NCBI GenBank assembly: GCA_964546585.1
Contig: CAZJKE010000024.1
Coordinates: 1 to 25,790 of the forward strand
DNA length: 25,790 nt
Origin: CAZJKE01 sp964546585
GTDB taxonomy: Bacteria; Planctomycetota; Phycisphaerae; Phycisphaerales; SM1A02
Reading direction: 5' to 3'
This document shows positions 7,253 to 15,443 of the stretch, piece after piece. The position numbers and the translations under genes are program-made. Below the pieces are notes generated by a model. The model made no database searches. It was not told the DNA's origin and was given only the letters and a program-made list of their open reading frames with translations. Positions within the stretch are counted from its first letter, which is position 1. The number at the start of each line of letters is the position of its first letter.

Positions 7253-9088
7253 TTACGATGCCGCGCCGGTGACCTTCTCCTGACGCAACTGATCAAGTTC
7301 TTGCTGGGCCGCCGCCATCTTGTCGTCTGGGTCGGCGACGCCTCGAAGCGTACGAATACGAGACTGGAATTGCTGATCCCGGAGTGAGGCAAGCATGGCG
7401 TTGAGGGTCGACGCAACCGCATCGTTGACGCTGCCAGCATGTTCACAAAGTCGCTGGCCATCGAAATACAGGCGGGATGCGACTGTTCGGGCATCGTCCT
7501 CATGCAACTCTTCGAGGATGTCCTGCATCCGAAAAGTGGAACCGTGCAGCAGGTGAGGAAGAACGCACTGGGCAATGCGATTCGCAACAACATCGCGGAA
7601 GTCATCGACCTGCGGGATGTTCTCCAGGGCGGAACTCCGCTCGCGAAAGATGGCCGATACGCCAATGGGGTCAAAGAGGGCAACCGCCAGGCATTCGCGC
7701 TCCGCAAGCACGCGAGCGCGGTCGAGTTTCGCCGGCGGGGGAGGCGCGGCCTCCGAAGGTTTATCCTGCGGAGCCGATTTCGGGCGAGGACGAGCCGCGA
7801 ACAGAGACTCAACCTCGCGCATGTCGATCTTCAACAACTGTCCAATGCGTTCCATGACCAGGGACCTGCGCACCCCGGACAACTCTGCAAATCCCAGTCG
7901 CAGAAGGTCGTCCAGATACTGTTCGATGAGTCGTTGGCGGCCGGAGACCGTATCGACCTCCTTGAGGGACGACTCAAGCCGCTCAAGCGTATAGGCCAGC
8001 GCCTCGCGTGAGGACGCCAGCAATGCTTGCATTGACTCGACCTCGCCCGCAAGATCGCCCGGATCGCGGCCTTCAGGGAGCACGCAGATTCGCAGGTCGA
8101 CCGGGCGTCGGAAGAACACCTCAACGGCGCGGTCGGCGGCGCGGCGGCCAGCCGCATCGCCGTCGAATACCAGAATGATCTCGTCACACAGACGCGATAA
8201 CGCCGTTGCGTGTTCGACGGTCAGCGCAGTGCCAAGTGTTCCTACGACATTGCGGAAACCGGCCTGATGACATGCGATGACATCCGTATATCCTTCCACG
8301 ACCACGGCCGTTCCCGCGGAAACGATTTCACGCCGGGCAATGTGCATGCCGTAAAGGGTGCGAGACTTGTGGAACAGTTCAGTCTCTGGGCTGTTGATGT
8401 ACTTCGGCTCTTCATCCTCGTCGATTCGGCGTCCGCCGAATGCAATGGGGTGTCCCGTCTCATCGTGAATCGGAAACATCAGGCGATTTCGGAATGTGTC
8501 GTACACCCGGTCGCTGTCCTTGGCGGTTCGGATGAGCCCGGCATCAAGGCAGGATTGCACGGCATCCGGCCTTCCGGTGAGGCGTGCGGCCAGAAAGTCC
8601 CACGCGTCCGGGGCGAAACCAAGACCGAACTGATCGATCGAGTCCTGCGAAAACCCTCGCTGTTCGAGCATCTCTCTGGCAGTGAGGCCATCCTTCTCGT
8701 CTCGCAGCCTCTCGGTGAAAAGATCAGCGGCGCGTTCGAGAGCCCTGCGAATCCGTGTTCGAACTGAGGGGCCATCCCCGTCGTTGTGTGAACCTCTTGT
8801 CAACTCGATGTTCGCACGCTCGGCGAGCAGGAGGAGGGCTTCCGGGAACTCGTGATTCAGGTACTTCTGGAGGAACGTAAAACAGTCGCCAGCGGCACCG
8901 CAGGAGTGGCACTTGTAGAAGGCATTCCTCTTGTGCGTCACGACGGCGAAGGAGGGGCGATGGTCATCGTGAAATGGACAGAGACCGACCCACTCCCGTC
9001 CCTTGGGACTGAGTTGGACGTGCTCAGAGATGAGCGCAACGAGGTCGGTGGCCTCCCGCACTCGTTCGATGTCCGTTCGATCACTCAT
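7253..9088 (-). CDS. dnaG: DNA primase DnaG
   Basis: Replicative primase of 611 aa that makes RNA primers at the fork. The CHC2 zinc-binding domain has C37, H40, C60 and C63 (CPFH...CHSC). The core carries YGMHIARREI and the TOPRIM fold at about 258-345, with E265 in VVVEGYTDV and DGD at 309-311 as metal ligands. The C-terminal ~150 residues, normally the helicase-binding part, are diverged. The ATG at 9088 is chosen because MSDRTDIERVREATDLVALI matches the usual primase N-terminus. The frame remains open to 9355, but that extension resembles no primase and overlaps a candidate promoter. The start has only a weak Shine-Dalgarno. Confidence 0.96.
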   Translation of the reverse strand: MSDRTDIERVREATDLVALISEHVQLSPKGREWVGLCPFHDDHRPSFAVVTHKRNAFYKCHSCGAAGDCFTFLQKYLNHEFPEALLLLAERANIELTRGSHNDGDGPSVRTRIRRALERAADLFTERLRDEKDGLTAREMLEQRGFSQDSIDQFGLGFAPDAWDFLAARLTGRPDAVQSCLDAGLIRTAKDSDRVYDTFRNRLMFPIHDETGHPIAFGGRRIDEDEEPKYINSPETELFHKSRTLYGMHIARREIVSAGTAVVVEGYTDVIACHQAGFRNVVGTLGTALTVEHATALSRLCDEIILVFDGDAAGRRAADRAVEVFFRRPVDLRICVLPEGRDPGDLAGEVESMQALLASSREALAYTLERLESSLKEVDTVSGRQRLIEQYLDDLLRLGFAELSGVRRSLVMERIGQLLKIDMREVESLFAARPRPKSAPQDKPSEAAPPPPAKLDRARVLAERECLAVALFDPIGVSAIFRERSSALENIPQVDDFRDVVANRIAQCVLPHLLHGSTFRMQDILEELHEDDARTVASRLYFDGQRLCEHAGSVNDAVASTLNAMLASLRDQQFQSRIRTLRGVADPDDKMAAAQQELDQLRQEKVTGAAS

Positions 9089-9405
9089 TCCGATCCAGCG
9101 GTCACCTGGCTGTTGGTAGCGCCATCCGTAACGCTCTTCCTTTCCACCGTACCTGTTGCGGCAGCAATGCCGCAGTGCATCCTGAAGACGTATCGCGACC
9201 CTTCCTCGGGGCCGGATCTGAAATTCTGTGGGCTCGGGACACACGGTGGAGGGGGTTGGACCTTCCTGCGGAGGGCAGGAAATTGATCCCGGTAGGGGGT
9301 GTGTCGGCGGTACCGCTCTGTCAAGAGTATGCGAGCAACACTCGCAGTCAATCAAATCGCAGTTTTTTTCGGACCTTTTGTGCCCTCAAGGCTCTTCCGG
9401 AGCCC
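9089..9405. other. 317-nt rpmB-dnaG intergenic region / dnaG leader
   Basis: No gene is supported here on either strand. On the minus strand it holds a candidate dnaG promoter (about 9324-9351) followed by a ~230-nt leader. Next to the rpmB stop there is a short GGCTC/GAGCC inverted repeat (9390-9404) without a U-tract. An A-tract (minus strand; 9363-9369) lies just upstream of the candidate -35. I see no known riboswitch or tRNA. Confidence 0.6.
9324..9351 (-). promoter_or_regulatory. Candidate sigma70 promoter for dnaG-rpoD
   Basis: On the minus strand TTGACT (9351-9346), a 16-nt spacer and TACTCT (9329-9324). The spacer contains a perfect inverted repeat, GCGAG and CTCGC around 5 nt (9331-9345), a possible operator. 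An AT-rich A-tract lies just upstream. Placement implies a leader of more than 200 nt. Confidence 0.45.
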
Positions 9406-9684
9406 TCAGGCGTCATTCTGAAGTTTCTGCTGTCTCGTGTAGCCAAATTTTCGCCGCAGCGGCTTGATCACCAGCCCTTGCTTGATGGCTCTCGCGGAGA
9501 CTTTCACCCGCTTCGGCACACCGTCAATCACTGCTCGGACAGTATGGAGGTTCGGCTTGAACTTCCGCCGAGAAACACCTGAAACATTGAGGCCGATGCC
9601 ACCCTGATACTTGGGCTTTCCGCGGTATCGAACTCGGCGTCCGACCGTCGTTTTTCGACCTGTAAAATGGCACATTCTGGGCAT
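9406..9684 (-). CDS. rpmB: 50S ribosomal protein L28
   Basis: Large-subunit ribosomal protein L28, 92 aa. The start MPRMCHFTGRKTTVGRRVRYRG matches the family's C-x-x-TG-K motif and basic N-terminus, followed by FKPNLHTVRAVIDGVPKRVKVSARAIKQGLV, the usual C-terminal half; the length is slightly above the common ~78 aa. It lies between clpX and dnaG on the same strand. It has its own extended -10 promoter about 50 nt upstream and is separated from clpX by a strong hairpin, so it is probably an independent unit. Its ribosome-binding site is weak. Confidence 0.93.
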   Translation of the reverse strand: MPRMCHFTGRKTTVGRRVRYRGKPKYQGGIGLNVSGVSRRKFKPNLHTVRAVIDGVPKRVKVSARAIKQGLVIKPLRRKFGYTRQQKLQNDA

Positions 9685-9737
9685 GGCGGGTTTCCGGGGA
9701 CTCCGGGGTTGCCGGGGGTATCCAAGGCGAGCCGCGC

Positions 9738-9746
9738 ATTATACCA
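9738..9746 (-). promoter_or_regulatory. Extended -10 promoter for rpmB
   Basis: On the minus strand TGG directly precedes a perfect TATAAT (9743-9738). No good -35 is seen; the expected place falls in the clpX hairpin (CGGACA at 9766-9761, 17-nt spacing). The predicted transcription start is about 45 nt before the rpmB ATG. Confidence 0.6.
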
Positions 9747-9757
9747 AGAATGTGACA

Positions 9758-9798
9758 GGGTGTCCGGGACCGGCCCCAGGAACCGGTCCCGGACACCC
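9758..9798 (-). terminator. Perfect 16-bp hairpin directly after the clpX stop
   Basis: GGGTGTCCGGGACCGG (9758-9773) and its exact reverse complement (9783-9798) enclose a 9-nt loop. On the minus strand the stem begins at the first base after the clpX TGA. The following sequence, TGTCACATTCTT, is only mildly U-rich, so it is not a textbook intrinsic terminator; it may instead mark the transcript end or protect the 3' end. Confidence 0.55.
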
Positions 9799-11244
9799 TC
9801 AGGCGGATTCCTTGGCGGCGGGGCGGGGCTGCCGCAGAACGTCCAGATCGCTGCCCTGCTCAATGGCATCGGCATTGACCAGGTAGAGGTCGTTGTCGTT
9901 CTCCTGATCGGGAAGGTCATACATGATGTTCAGCATGAATTCGTCCAGAACAGCTCGCAGTGCCCGGGCACCGGTCCCACGATCCATCGCTCGATGGGCA
10001 ATCACTTTCAAAGCATCGTCAGTGAACTCAAGCCGCGCCGATTCCAAACTGAAGAGATGCTGATACTGCCGAATGACCGCGTTCCGCGGCTCGGTGAGAA
10101 TGCGGACCATGGCATCTTCCGTCAACGGCATCAACGGCGTGATGATCGGCAACCGGCCGACAAGTTCCGGAATGAGACCGAACGAAAGAATGTCCTCGGT
10201 CGTGGCCTGCTCCAAGAGTGCCGCAGTCTCAAGTTGATCCGCGGTATCCGCCATATCGGCATGGAACCCAATGCGTGACTTGCCAATCCGGCGAGCAGTG
10301 ATTTCATCCAATCCGACAAACGATCCACCACAGATGAACAGAATGTTCGATGTGTCCATCTGGATGTACTGTTGCTCTGGATGCTTTCGTCCTCCCTGAG
10401 GCGGCACATTCGCAACGACACCCTCAAGCATCTTGAGCAGCGATTGCTGGACGCCCTCGCCAGAAACATCACGCGTGATCGAAACGTTCTGTGATGTCCG
10501 CCCAATCTTGTCGATCTCGTCAATGTAAATGATGCCACGCTGCGCCGCGTCAAGGTCATAGTCCGCAGCCTGCAGCAACTTCAGCAGCAGATTCTCCACA
10601 TCCTCGCCAACATACCCAGCCTCAGTCAGCGTCGTCGCATCACCAATTGCAAACGGCACATTCAGAATCCGCGACAGCGTCTTCGCCAATAATGTCTTGC
10701 CCGTACCCGTCGGACCAATCAAGAGCACATTCGACTTGTCCAACTCGACATCGCAATCAGCATTGTCTACCTGCGAAAGTCGCTTGTAGTGATGGTGAAC
10801 GGCAACCGACATGCTTCGCTTCGCCAAGTCCTGGCCAATCACATACTGATCGAGATACTCCTTGATCTGCCGCGGTGACGGGATCGAAGTAAAGGTTGGC
10901 TGCGAGGCAGTAATCCGCCGCCGCTCCTGCCTGAAGATGTTCTGGCACAGATCCGTACAGTTGGAACAAATGTAGATCTCGCTCGGACCCTCGACCATCG
11001 GTCCGACCTCCCGAGACGTCTTCCCACAGAACGAACAGGTCGTGACCCGCCGGCCCTTGAACCCACCATCATCCTCGCCCCCGGAACCAGAACCCCCAGA
11101 ACCCCCGGAACCCCCGGAACCAGAACCCCCGGAACCAGCGTCCCCCGAGCGATCACCGCTATCCGACCCAGACGCATCGACATCGCTCCCGGACACCATG
11201 CTCATCGGGCGGTCATCTTCGTTGACAGGTGGTTTCTTGCTCAT
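9799..11244 (-). CDS. clpX: ATP-dependent Clp protease ATP-binding subunit ClpX
   Basis: AAA+ unfoldase of 481 aa that feeds substrates to ClpP. The zinc-binding domain has C70, C73, C93 and C96. Further motifs are Walker A GPTGTGKT (177-184), pore loop GYVGED (210-215), Walker B IIYIDEID (238-245), an RKH loop (286-288), the ClpP-docking IGF (325-327) and sensor-2 GAR (425-427). The IGF loop predicts a ClpP partner, but no clpP is in this window. Unusual: about 65 residues precede the zinc domain, ending in a pure Gly/Ser stretch (37-56). Start ATG 11244; GAGGA lies almost against it, so an internal Met start (residue 14 or 16) cannot be excluded. Confidence 0.96.
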   Translation of the reverse strand: MSKKPPVNEDDRPMSMVSGSDVDASGSDSGDRSGDAGSGGSGSGGSGGSGGSGSGGEDDGGFKGRRVTTCSFCGKTSREVGPMVEGPSEIYICSNCTDLCQNIFRQERRRITASQPTFTSIPSPRQIKEYLDQYVIGQDLAKRSMSVAVHHHYKRLSQVDNADCDVELDKSNVLLIGPTGTGKTLLAKTLSRILNVPFAIGDATTLTEAGYVGEDVENLLLKLLQAADYDLDAAQRGIIYIDEIDKIGRTSQNVSITRDVSGEGVQQSLLKMLEGVVANVPPQGGRKHPEQQYIQMDTSNILFICGGSFVGLDEITARRIGKSRIGFHADMADTADQLETAALLEQATTEDILSFGLIPELVGRLPIITPLMPLTEDAMVRILTEPRNAVIRQYQHLFSLESARLEFTDDALKVIAHRAMDRGTGARALRAVLDEFMLNIMYDLPDQENDNDLYLVNADAIEQGSDLDVLRQPRPAAKESA

Positions 11245-11372
11245 GTCCTCACTGCTTGCACCGGACCCAGAAGGGCCAAGACATCCTCGTCATGTACCCA
11301 TTGTGGCACGGGATGTTCGATCTGGCGACGCCATCAACGGCTTTTTTGCAAATGAACCGCGATCAGGGAGGA

Positions 11373-11645
11373 CTATCGGGCGTCCTCGCCGTCTCCGCGA
11401 GCCACCTTGAGCAAACTATCACGAGCCCGCTCGTACTCCTCCTCGCTCAGTTTGCCCTCGTCGCGAAGCCTGCGAAGATCTGAGAGCGAAAAAGCCATCT
11501 CATCACGAGACGGCTTCTTGATCTGGCGCCGCGCCCAGAAAATGACCGCTCCTCCAATCACAACCAGGATCAACAACACACCGCTGGCCAACAGAATCTG
11601 CACGGGATCGCCCGCGGCCAACAGGAGCGGAACAACCGAACTCAC
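11373..11645 (-). CDS. Small single-pass membrane protein with SHOCT-like C-terminus
   Basis: A 90-residue protein. One hydrophobic segment at about residues 15-38 (VQILLASGVLLILVVIGGAVIFW) is followed by a basic RRQIKKPSRDE stretch. A short C-terminal helix pair follows, LSDLRRLRDEGKLSEEEYERARDSLL, resembling the SHOCT motif (LxxLxxLxxxGxITxEEFexxKxxLL). Function unknown; SHOCT segments are usually oligomerisation tails. It starts at GTG, overlapping the trigger-factor stop by 4 nt (GTGA), so its translation is probably coupled to tig. It occupies the place clpP often holds between tig and clpX but has no similarity to ClpP. Confidence 0.8.
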   Translation of the reverse strand: MSSVVPLLLAAGDPVQILLASGVLLILVVIGGAVIFWARRQIKKPSRDEMAFSLSDLRRLRDEGKLSEEEYERARDSLLKVARGDGEDAR

Positions 11646-13084
11646 GACTTCGCCGCGGTCTTCTTCATCGCAGTTTTCTTCTTCTTCTTCTTCTTCTTCT
11701 TGGTGGCAGGCTTGCCACTGCCAAGATTCTCAAGTTCATGCCAATCCTCGACCGCCATCTCCTTGGTGGTACACGCCGCTACCAACTGATCGGCAGCCTT
11801 ATCCTCCCGCACCATCGCAGTGATCTGATCAAGCTGGCCACGCTGCGCCAGTTCGGCTCTCAACTGCTCAGGCCTCGAACCGTTCTGACTTGCAATCTGG
11901 GCAATCCGAGCATTCGTTTCCATCTCGCTCACGGTGACATGGAACCGTTCGGCCAACTTCGAGAGAATGAAGAAGTGCTTCAATCGCCGCCGCGATTCCT
12001 CCTGGGAACCGCTACGAGCTTCTGCAAGACGTCGCTCAACCTCTTCCTCGTTCAGCCCCGATTGCATGAACTCCATCCGCATCCGTTGCAGATCACGGTC
12101 AACCTGCCGCGCCGACGCCTTCTCAGGAAGTTCGAACTCAATCAGGTCCGCGAGTTTCTCGACCGCCTGTCGACGCAGGACCATGGCCTGATCTTCGTCG
12201 CGCCGCCGCTCCAACGCGACCTTGATCTGCCCCCGAAGCGTGTCAGCATCGTCGAGCCCGAAGAACGACAGCAACCCGGCCTCGTCCAGCGGCACCACCC
12301 GCATCGCCTGCGTCACATGGAAAGTCATGATCAGCGATGCGCCGCGGACTTCCTCCATCTCATGCGTGTCGGGACCGGTGGTCTTTGCAGTAATCGTGTC
12401 GCCCACGGAACACCCGTCAAGCAACCCCCCAAGATTGTCAATCATAAGCCCCAGAAACTGGCCTCCCTCATCCTTCGGTGGAACAGCCAATCGAGTCTGC
12501 TCCGTCTTGAAGAACGGTTCTTCTTCGCCCTCGCGGCACACCTCCGCAGAGCCCACAAGGAAATCACCCGGAGCCGGAGCATCGCTGATCGTATCAACCG
12601 TCCCGTGGCGAGTTTTCTGCCGGTCAATTTCCTGATCAATGTGCTCATCGTTCACATCGATCACCGGCTTGACGATTTCGATGCCATCCAGTTCGGGTAG
12701 GTCAAAGCTCGGCATGACCTCGACCTCGACGCAGAGCGTCAGGCCCTTCCCCTGCTCCACTTTGACGTCATCCGGATCGCCCACGGGCTCCGGTTCGCCG
12801 AGTACCTGGAGTTGGTGCTCCTCCATCGCCGCCGACCATGCCTCAGATACGATCGTGCTGCGGGTCTCATCCCGAACCGCGCTTCCGAATCGACGCTCGA
12901 TCAGCGATGCCGGAACGCGGCCCTTGCGAAACCCGGGAAGGCTGGTCTGATTCTGCAAAGTCGCCATCGATTCGGCGATCTTCTGCGAAACGGTCTCCGG
13001 CGACACCTCAATGGTGAGCCGCTTTCGGGCCGGGCCCGCCTCCTCGATCGTGATGTCATAGCCGCTGGTGGTTGAGTCAGTCAT
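11642..13084 (-). CDS. tig: Trigger factor (ribosome-associated chaperone)
   Basis: 480 aa. The N-terminal ribosome-binding domain has the signature GFRKGRVP (51-58); a PPIase-like middle domain follows (about 155-250, including GDFLVGSAEV and LGGLLDGCSVGDTI); the C-terminal helical chaperone domain (about 265-440) contains EKASARQVDRDLQRMRMEF. Trigger factor holds nascent chains at the exit tunnel. The protein ends in an unusual Lys-rich tail with nine consecutive lysines, encoded by an AAG repeat. The ATG at 13084 has AAGGG about 9 nt upstream. It is the first gene of a tig / SHOCT-like / clpX run. Confidence 0.94.
   Translation of the reverse strand: MTDSTTSGYDITIEEAGPARKRLTIEVSPETVSQKIAESMATLQNQTSLPGFRKGRVPASLIERRFGSAVRDETRSTIVSEAWSAAMEEHQLQVLGEPEPVGDPDDVKVEQGKGLTLCVEVEVMPSFDLPELDGIEIVKPVIDVNDEHIDQEIDRQKTRHGTVDTISDAPAPGDFLVGSAEVCREGEEEPFFKTEQTRLAVPPKDEGGQFLGLMIDNLGGLLDGCSVGDTITAKTTGPDTHEMEEVRGASLIMTFHVTQAMRVVPLDEAGLLSFFGLDDADTLRGQIKVALERRRDEDQAMVLRRQAVEKLADLIEFELPEKASARQVDRDLQRMRMEFMQSGLNEEEVERRLAEARSGSQEESRRRLKHFFILSKLAERFHVTVSEMETNARIAQIASQNGSRPEQLRAELAQRGQLDQITAMVREDKAADQLVAACTTKEMAVEDWHELENLGSGKPATKKKKKKKKKTAMKKTAAKS
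11676..11701. repeat. TTC/GAA trinucleotide microsatellite in tig
   Basis: Eight uninterrupted TTC units plus TT on the plus strand (AAG on the coding strand) encode most of a nine-lysine run near the trigger-factor C-terminus. Slippage would change the number of lysines without breaking the frame. Confidence 0.9.
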
Positions 13085-13111
13085 GTGGTGAAACCCTTGT
13101 TCGAGCCGCGC

Positions 13112-13140
13112 ATGATATCAACACAAGGCTGCTCAGCGAA
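13112..13140 (-). promoter_or_regulatory. Candidate promoter for tig
   Basis: On the minus strand TTCGCT (13140-13135), a 17-nt spacer and TATCAT (13117-13112). The -10 matches 5/6, the -35 only 3/6. It overlaps the last codons of the upstream glutamine synthetase gene and would give a leader of ~20 nt with AAGGG. Confidence 0.35.
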
Positions 13141-15286
13141 TGAAGAGCATCTCCGCATATGTCGGCAGAGGCCAGAGGTCCTCGGGGATCACGCTTTCGA
13201 GGGCGTCTGCCACGGCGCGGGCCCGCTCCATGGCCGGCAACAGCGAGTCACGGATGTGCTCCGCGCGGTGTTCACCGCTCCACTGCTCGGCAGCCACGAG
13301 ATCCTCGATCATGCCCTGCAGCGATTCGACCATCGTGGTGACATCATGCAGTGTGGCGGCAAGTCGATCACAACCCTGGCCAATGTCTTTCGCGTCCTTG
13401 ACAATCGCGAGCAGTTCGGCCATGTACCTCGCCCCTGCAGGAAGCACCTGTGTTCGGAGCATGCGAATCATGGTTCGTGACTCGATCTCCACGATCATCC
13501 CGTACTGTTCAACGAGCACTTTCGCCCGAGCGGAAAGTTCACGCTCGCTGAGCACATTGAATCGCTGGAAGAGCGCGGAGGCTTTCTCTGTCTGGAATAC
13601 CGGCAGCGCATCTGCCGTAGTCCGCAGATTCGGCAGGCCACGGTTGGCTGCTTCCTCATGCCACGCTTCGGCGTAGTTGTCTCCGTCGAACACAACTCTG
13701 CGATGGTTGCGGACGACTTCCTGAAGAACCTCCCGCACAGCCGTTTCGAGTTGCTCGGGCGACCGCTCACCAGCCAGACGTGTCTCCAACTGCGTTGCGA
13801 TGTCGTCAAGTGACTCTGCGACAATCGTGTTCAACACTGTGTTGGGCCACGCAATGGACGTCGTGGAACCGACCGCCCGGAACTCGAACTTGTTGCCAGT
13901 GAATGCGAATGGACTCGTTCGGTTTCGATCACCGCTGTGGCGTGGGATCTGCGGCATCGTCGTCGCGCCGAAGTCCAGCTTGCCGCCGGTCTTGGTGTCA
14001 CGTGTTTGTCCGGACTCCAGTTGATCGAGGATATCGCTGAGCATCTCGCCGAGGTAGACGGAGATGATCGCTGGTGGCGCCTCGTTCGCACCGAGACGAT
14101 GATCGTTGGCTGCCGAGGCGATGGACCCGCGAAGGAGATCTGCATGCAGGTCCACGGCGCGGATGACGGCGCAGAGGAACACCAGAAATTGCATGTTTGT
14201 GTGCGTCTCACTCTGCGGATTGAGAAGATTGACACCGGTATCGGTCGCGATCGACCAGTTGTTGTGTTTGCCGGAACCATTGACGCCCGCAAATGGTTTC
14301 TCGTGCAACAGGCAGGTGAACCCGTGGTCCGTCGCCGTGCGGCGAAGAATGTGCATCAGCAGCATCTGGTGATCGGCCGCAACATTGGCATTCTCAAAGG
14401 TCGGGGCGATTTCATATTGCCCGGGGGCGACCTCGTTGTGGCGTGTCTTGACAGGTACGCCGAGTTCGTAGAGTTGTTGTTCGACATCTCCCATGAACGC
14501 AAGGACGCGTTCCGGAATCGCGCCGAAGTAATGGTCGTCGAGTTGATGACCCTTGGACGGCGCAGCGCCGAGGAGCGTCCGGCCACACATGAGGAGATCG
14601 GGGCGGCTGGCCACATAGGCCTCGTCCACAAGGAAATACTCCTGTTCGCTGCCAATGGTCGTGATGACGCGGCTCACGCCCTCATCGGTTCCAAAGATGC
14701 GAAGGATACGCATCGCCTGTTCATTCACTGCATCAATGGAGCGGAGAAGCGGAGTCTTCTTATCGAGCGCCTCGCCCGTCCATGAAACAAAGGCGGTAGG
14801 AATACAGAGTGTGCCGCCTTCTTCATCATGCAGAATAAACGCTGGACTCGTGGCATCCCACGCTGTATATCCGCGGGCCTCCCATGTGTCGCGAATGCCG
14901 CCGGAGGGAAAACTGCTCGCATCCGGTTCGCCGCGAATGAGCATATCGCCGGAGAATTCCGCAATGGCGTTGCCATCGCGATCGAGTTCGAGAAAAGCGT
15001 CGTGTTTCTCGGCCGTCGATCCGGTGAGTGGTTGGAACCAGTGCGTGTAGTGCGTGCAACCGTGATCGATCGCCCACTCCTTCATCGCGTCAGCGACAGT
15101 GTTGGCAATCGACGGATCAATCGGCTTGCTCTTCCGCATGGTTTCTCGAAGCGACTCGTAGACTTCCGGTGGAAGTCGCTTCAACATGACATCGCCGGTG
15201 AATGTCCGGCAACCGAATCGGTCACAGCACCCGCCCATGCGAACCTCGCTCGCGTTTGTCTTGGTCATTGTGGTGTTTTCCATCAT
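13133..15286 (-). CDS. glnN: Glutamine synthetase type III
   Basis: ATP-dependent glutamate-ammonia ligase of the large GS III class (717 aa; the family is ~700-730). The N-terminal GS III block is MKEWAIDHGCTHYTHWFQPLTG...AEKHDAF; then GSEQEYFL with metal-binding Glu residues, RHNEVAPGQYEIAP, the class signature LHEKPFAGVNGSGKHNNWS, and NRTSPFAFTGNKFEFRAVGS for ATP/substrate binding. The C-terminal ~200-residue helical extension is also GS III-specific. The ATG/ATG pair at 15286/15283 follows AAGGGA; an ATG at 15268 is also possible. It is followed 48 nt later by tig and preceded by trpA with a 157-nt gap, so it probably has its own promoter. I found no clear PII or NtrC site. Confidence 0.95.
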   Translation of the reverse strand: MMENTTMTKTNASEVRMGGCCDRFGCRTFTGDVMLKRLPPEVYESLRETMRKSKPIDPSIANTVADAMKEWAIDHGCTHYTHWFQPLTGSTAEKHDAFLELDRDGNAIAEFSGDMLIRGEPDASSFPSGGIRDTWEARGYTAWDATSPAFILHDEEGGTLCIPTAFVSWTGEALDKKTPLLRSIDAVNEQAMRILRIFGTDEGVSRVITTIGSEQEYFLVDEAYVASRPDLLMCGRTLLGAAPSKGHQLDDHYFGAIPERVLAFMGDVEQQLYELGVPVKTRHNEVAPGQYEIAPTFENANVAADHQMLLMHILRRTATDHGFTCLLHEKPFAGVNGSGKHNNWSIATDTGVNLLNPQSETHTNMQFLVFLCAVIRAVDLHADLLRGSIASAANDHRLGANEAPPAIISVYLGEMLSDILDQLESGQTRDTKTGGKLDFGATTMPQIPRHSGDRNRTSPFAFTGNKFEFRAVGSTTSIAWPNTVLNTIVAESLDDIATQLETRLAGERSPEQLETAVREVLQEVVRNHRRVVFDGDNYAEAWHEEAANRGLPNLRTTADALPVFQTEKASALFQRFNVLSERELSARAKVLVEQYGMIVEIESRTMIRMLRTQVLPAGARYMAELLAIVKDAKDIGQGCDRLAATLHDVTTMVESLQGMIEDLVAAEQWSGEHRAEHIRDSLLPAMERARAVADALESVIPEDLWPLPTYAEMLFIR

Positions 15287-15443
15287 TCCCTTGACGCGGC
15301 CTGGCTTCCTGCCGGCGTAGCGACCCTCCAATGGTCAAGCACTCTCCCGCCGGCGTCCTGGGTTTGGCGGCGAGGCCCTTCTGCCGCCTGCCACAGTATC
15401 CCGAATTCACCCGCCGGCGCAAAGGGGGAAATGCACGCAGAGA

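Noticed and set aside
9089..9355. 89-residue in-frame extension upstream of DnaG
   Set aside because: Resembles no primase N-terminus and overlaps a candidate promoter; MSDRTDIERVREATD is the normal primase start.
9390..9404. GGCTC/GAGCC repeat after rpmB as an intrinsic terminator
   Set aside because: Only 5 bp and no U-tract follows on the minus strand.
11738..12700. Open frame of ~320 codons on the plus strand
   Set aside because: Antisense to trigger factor; no domain recognised.
13937..14785. Open frame of ~280 codons on the plus strand
   Set aside because: Antisense shadow of the glutamine synthetase III gene, caused by high GC; the translation has no recognisable domain.
15311..15419. 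Three copies of GCCGGCG in the trpA-glnN gap (two within CCCGCCGGCG)
   Set aside because: Short GC-rich palindromes are expected by chance here; spacing is irregular, so it is not called an operator.
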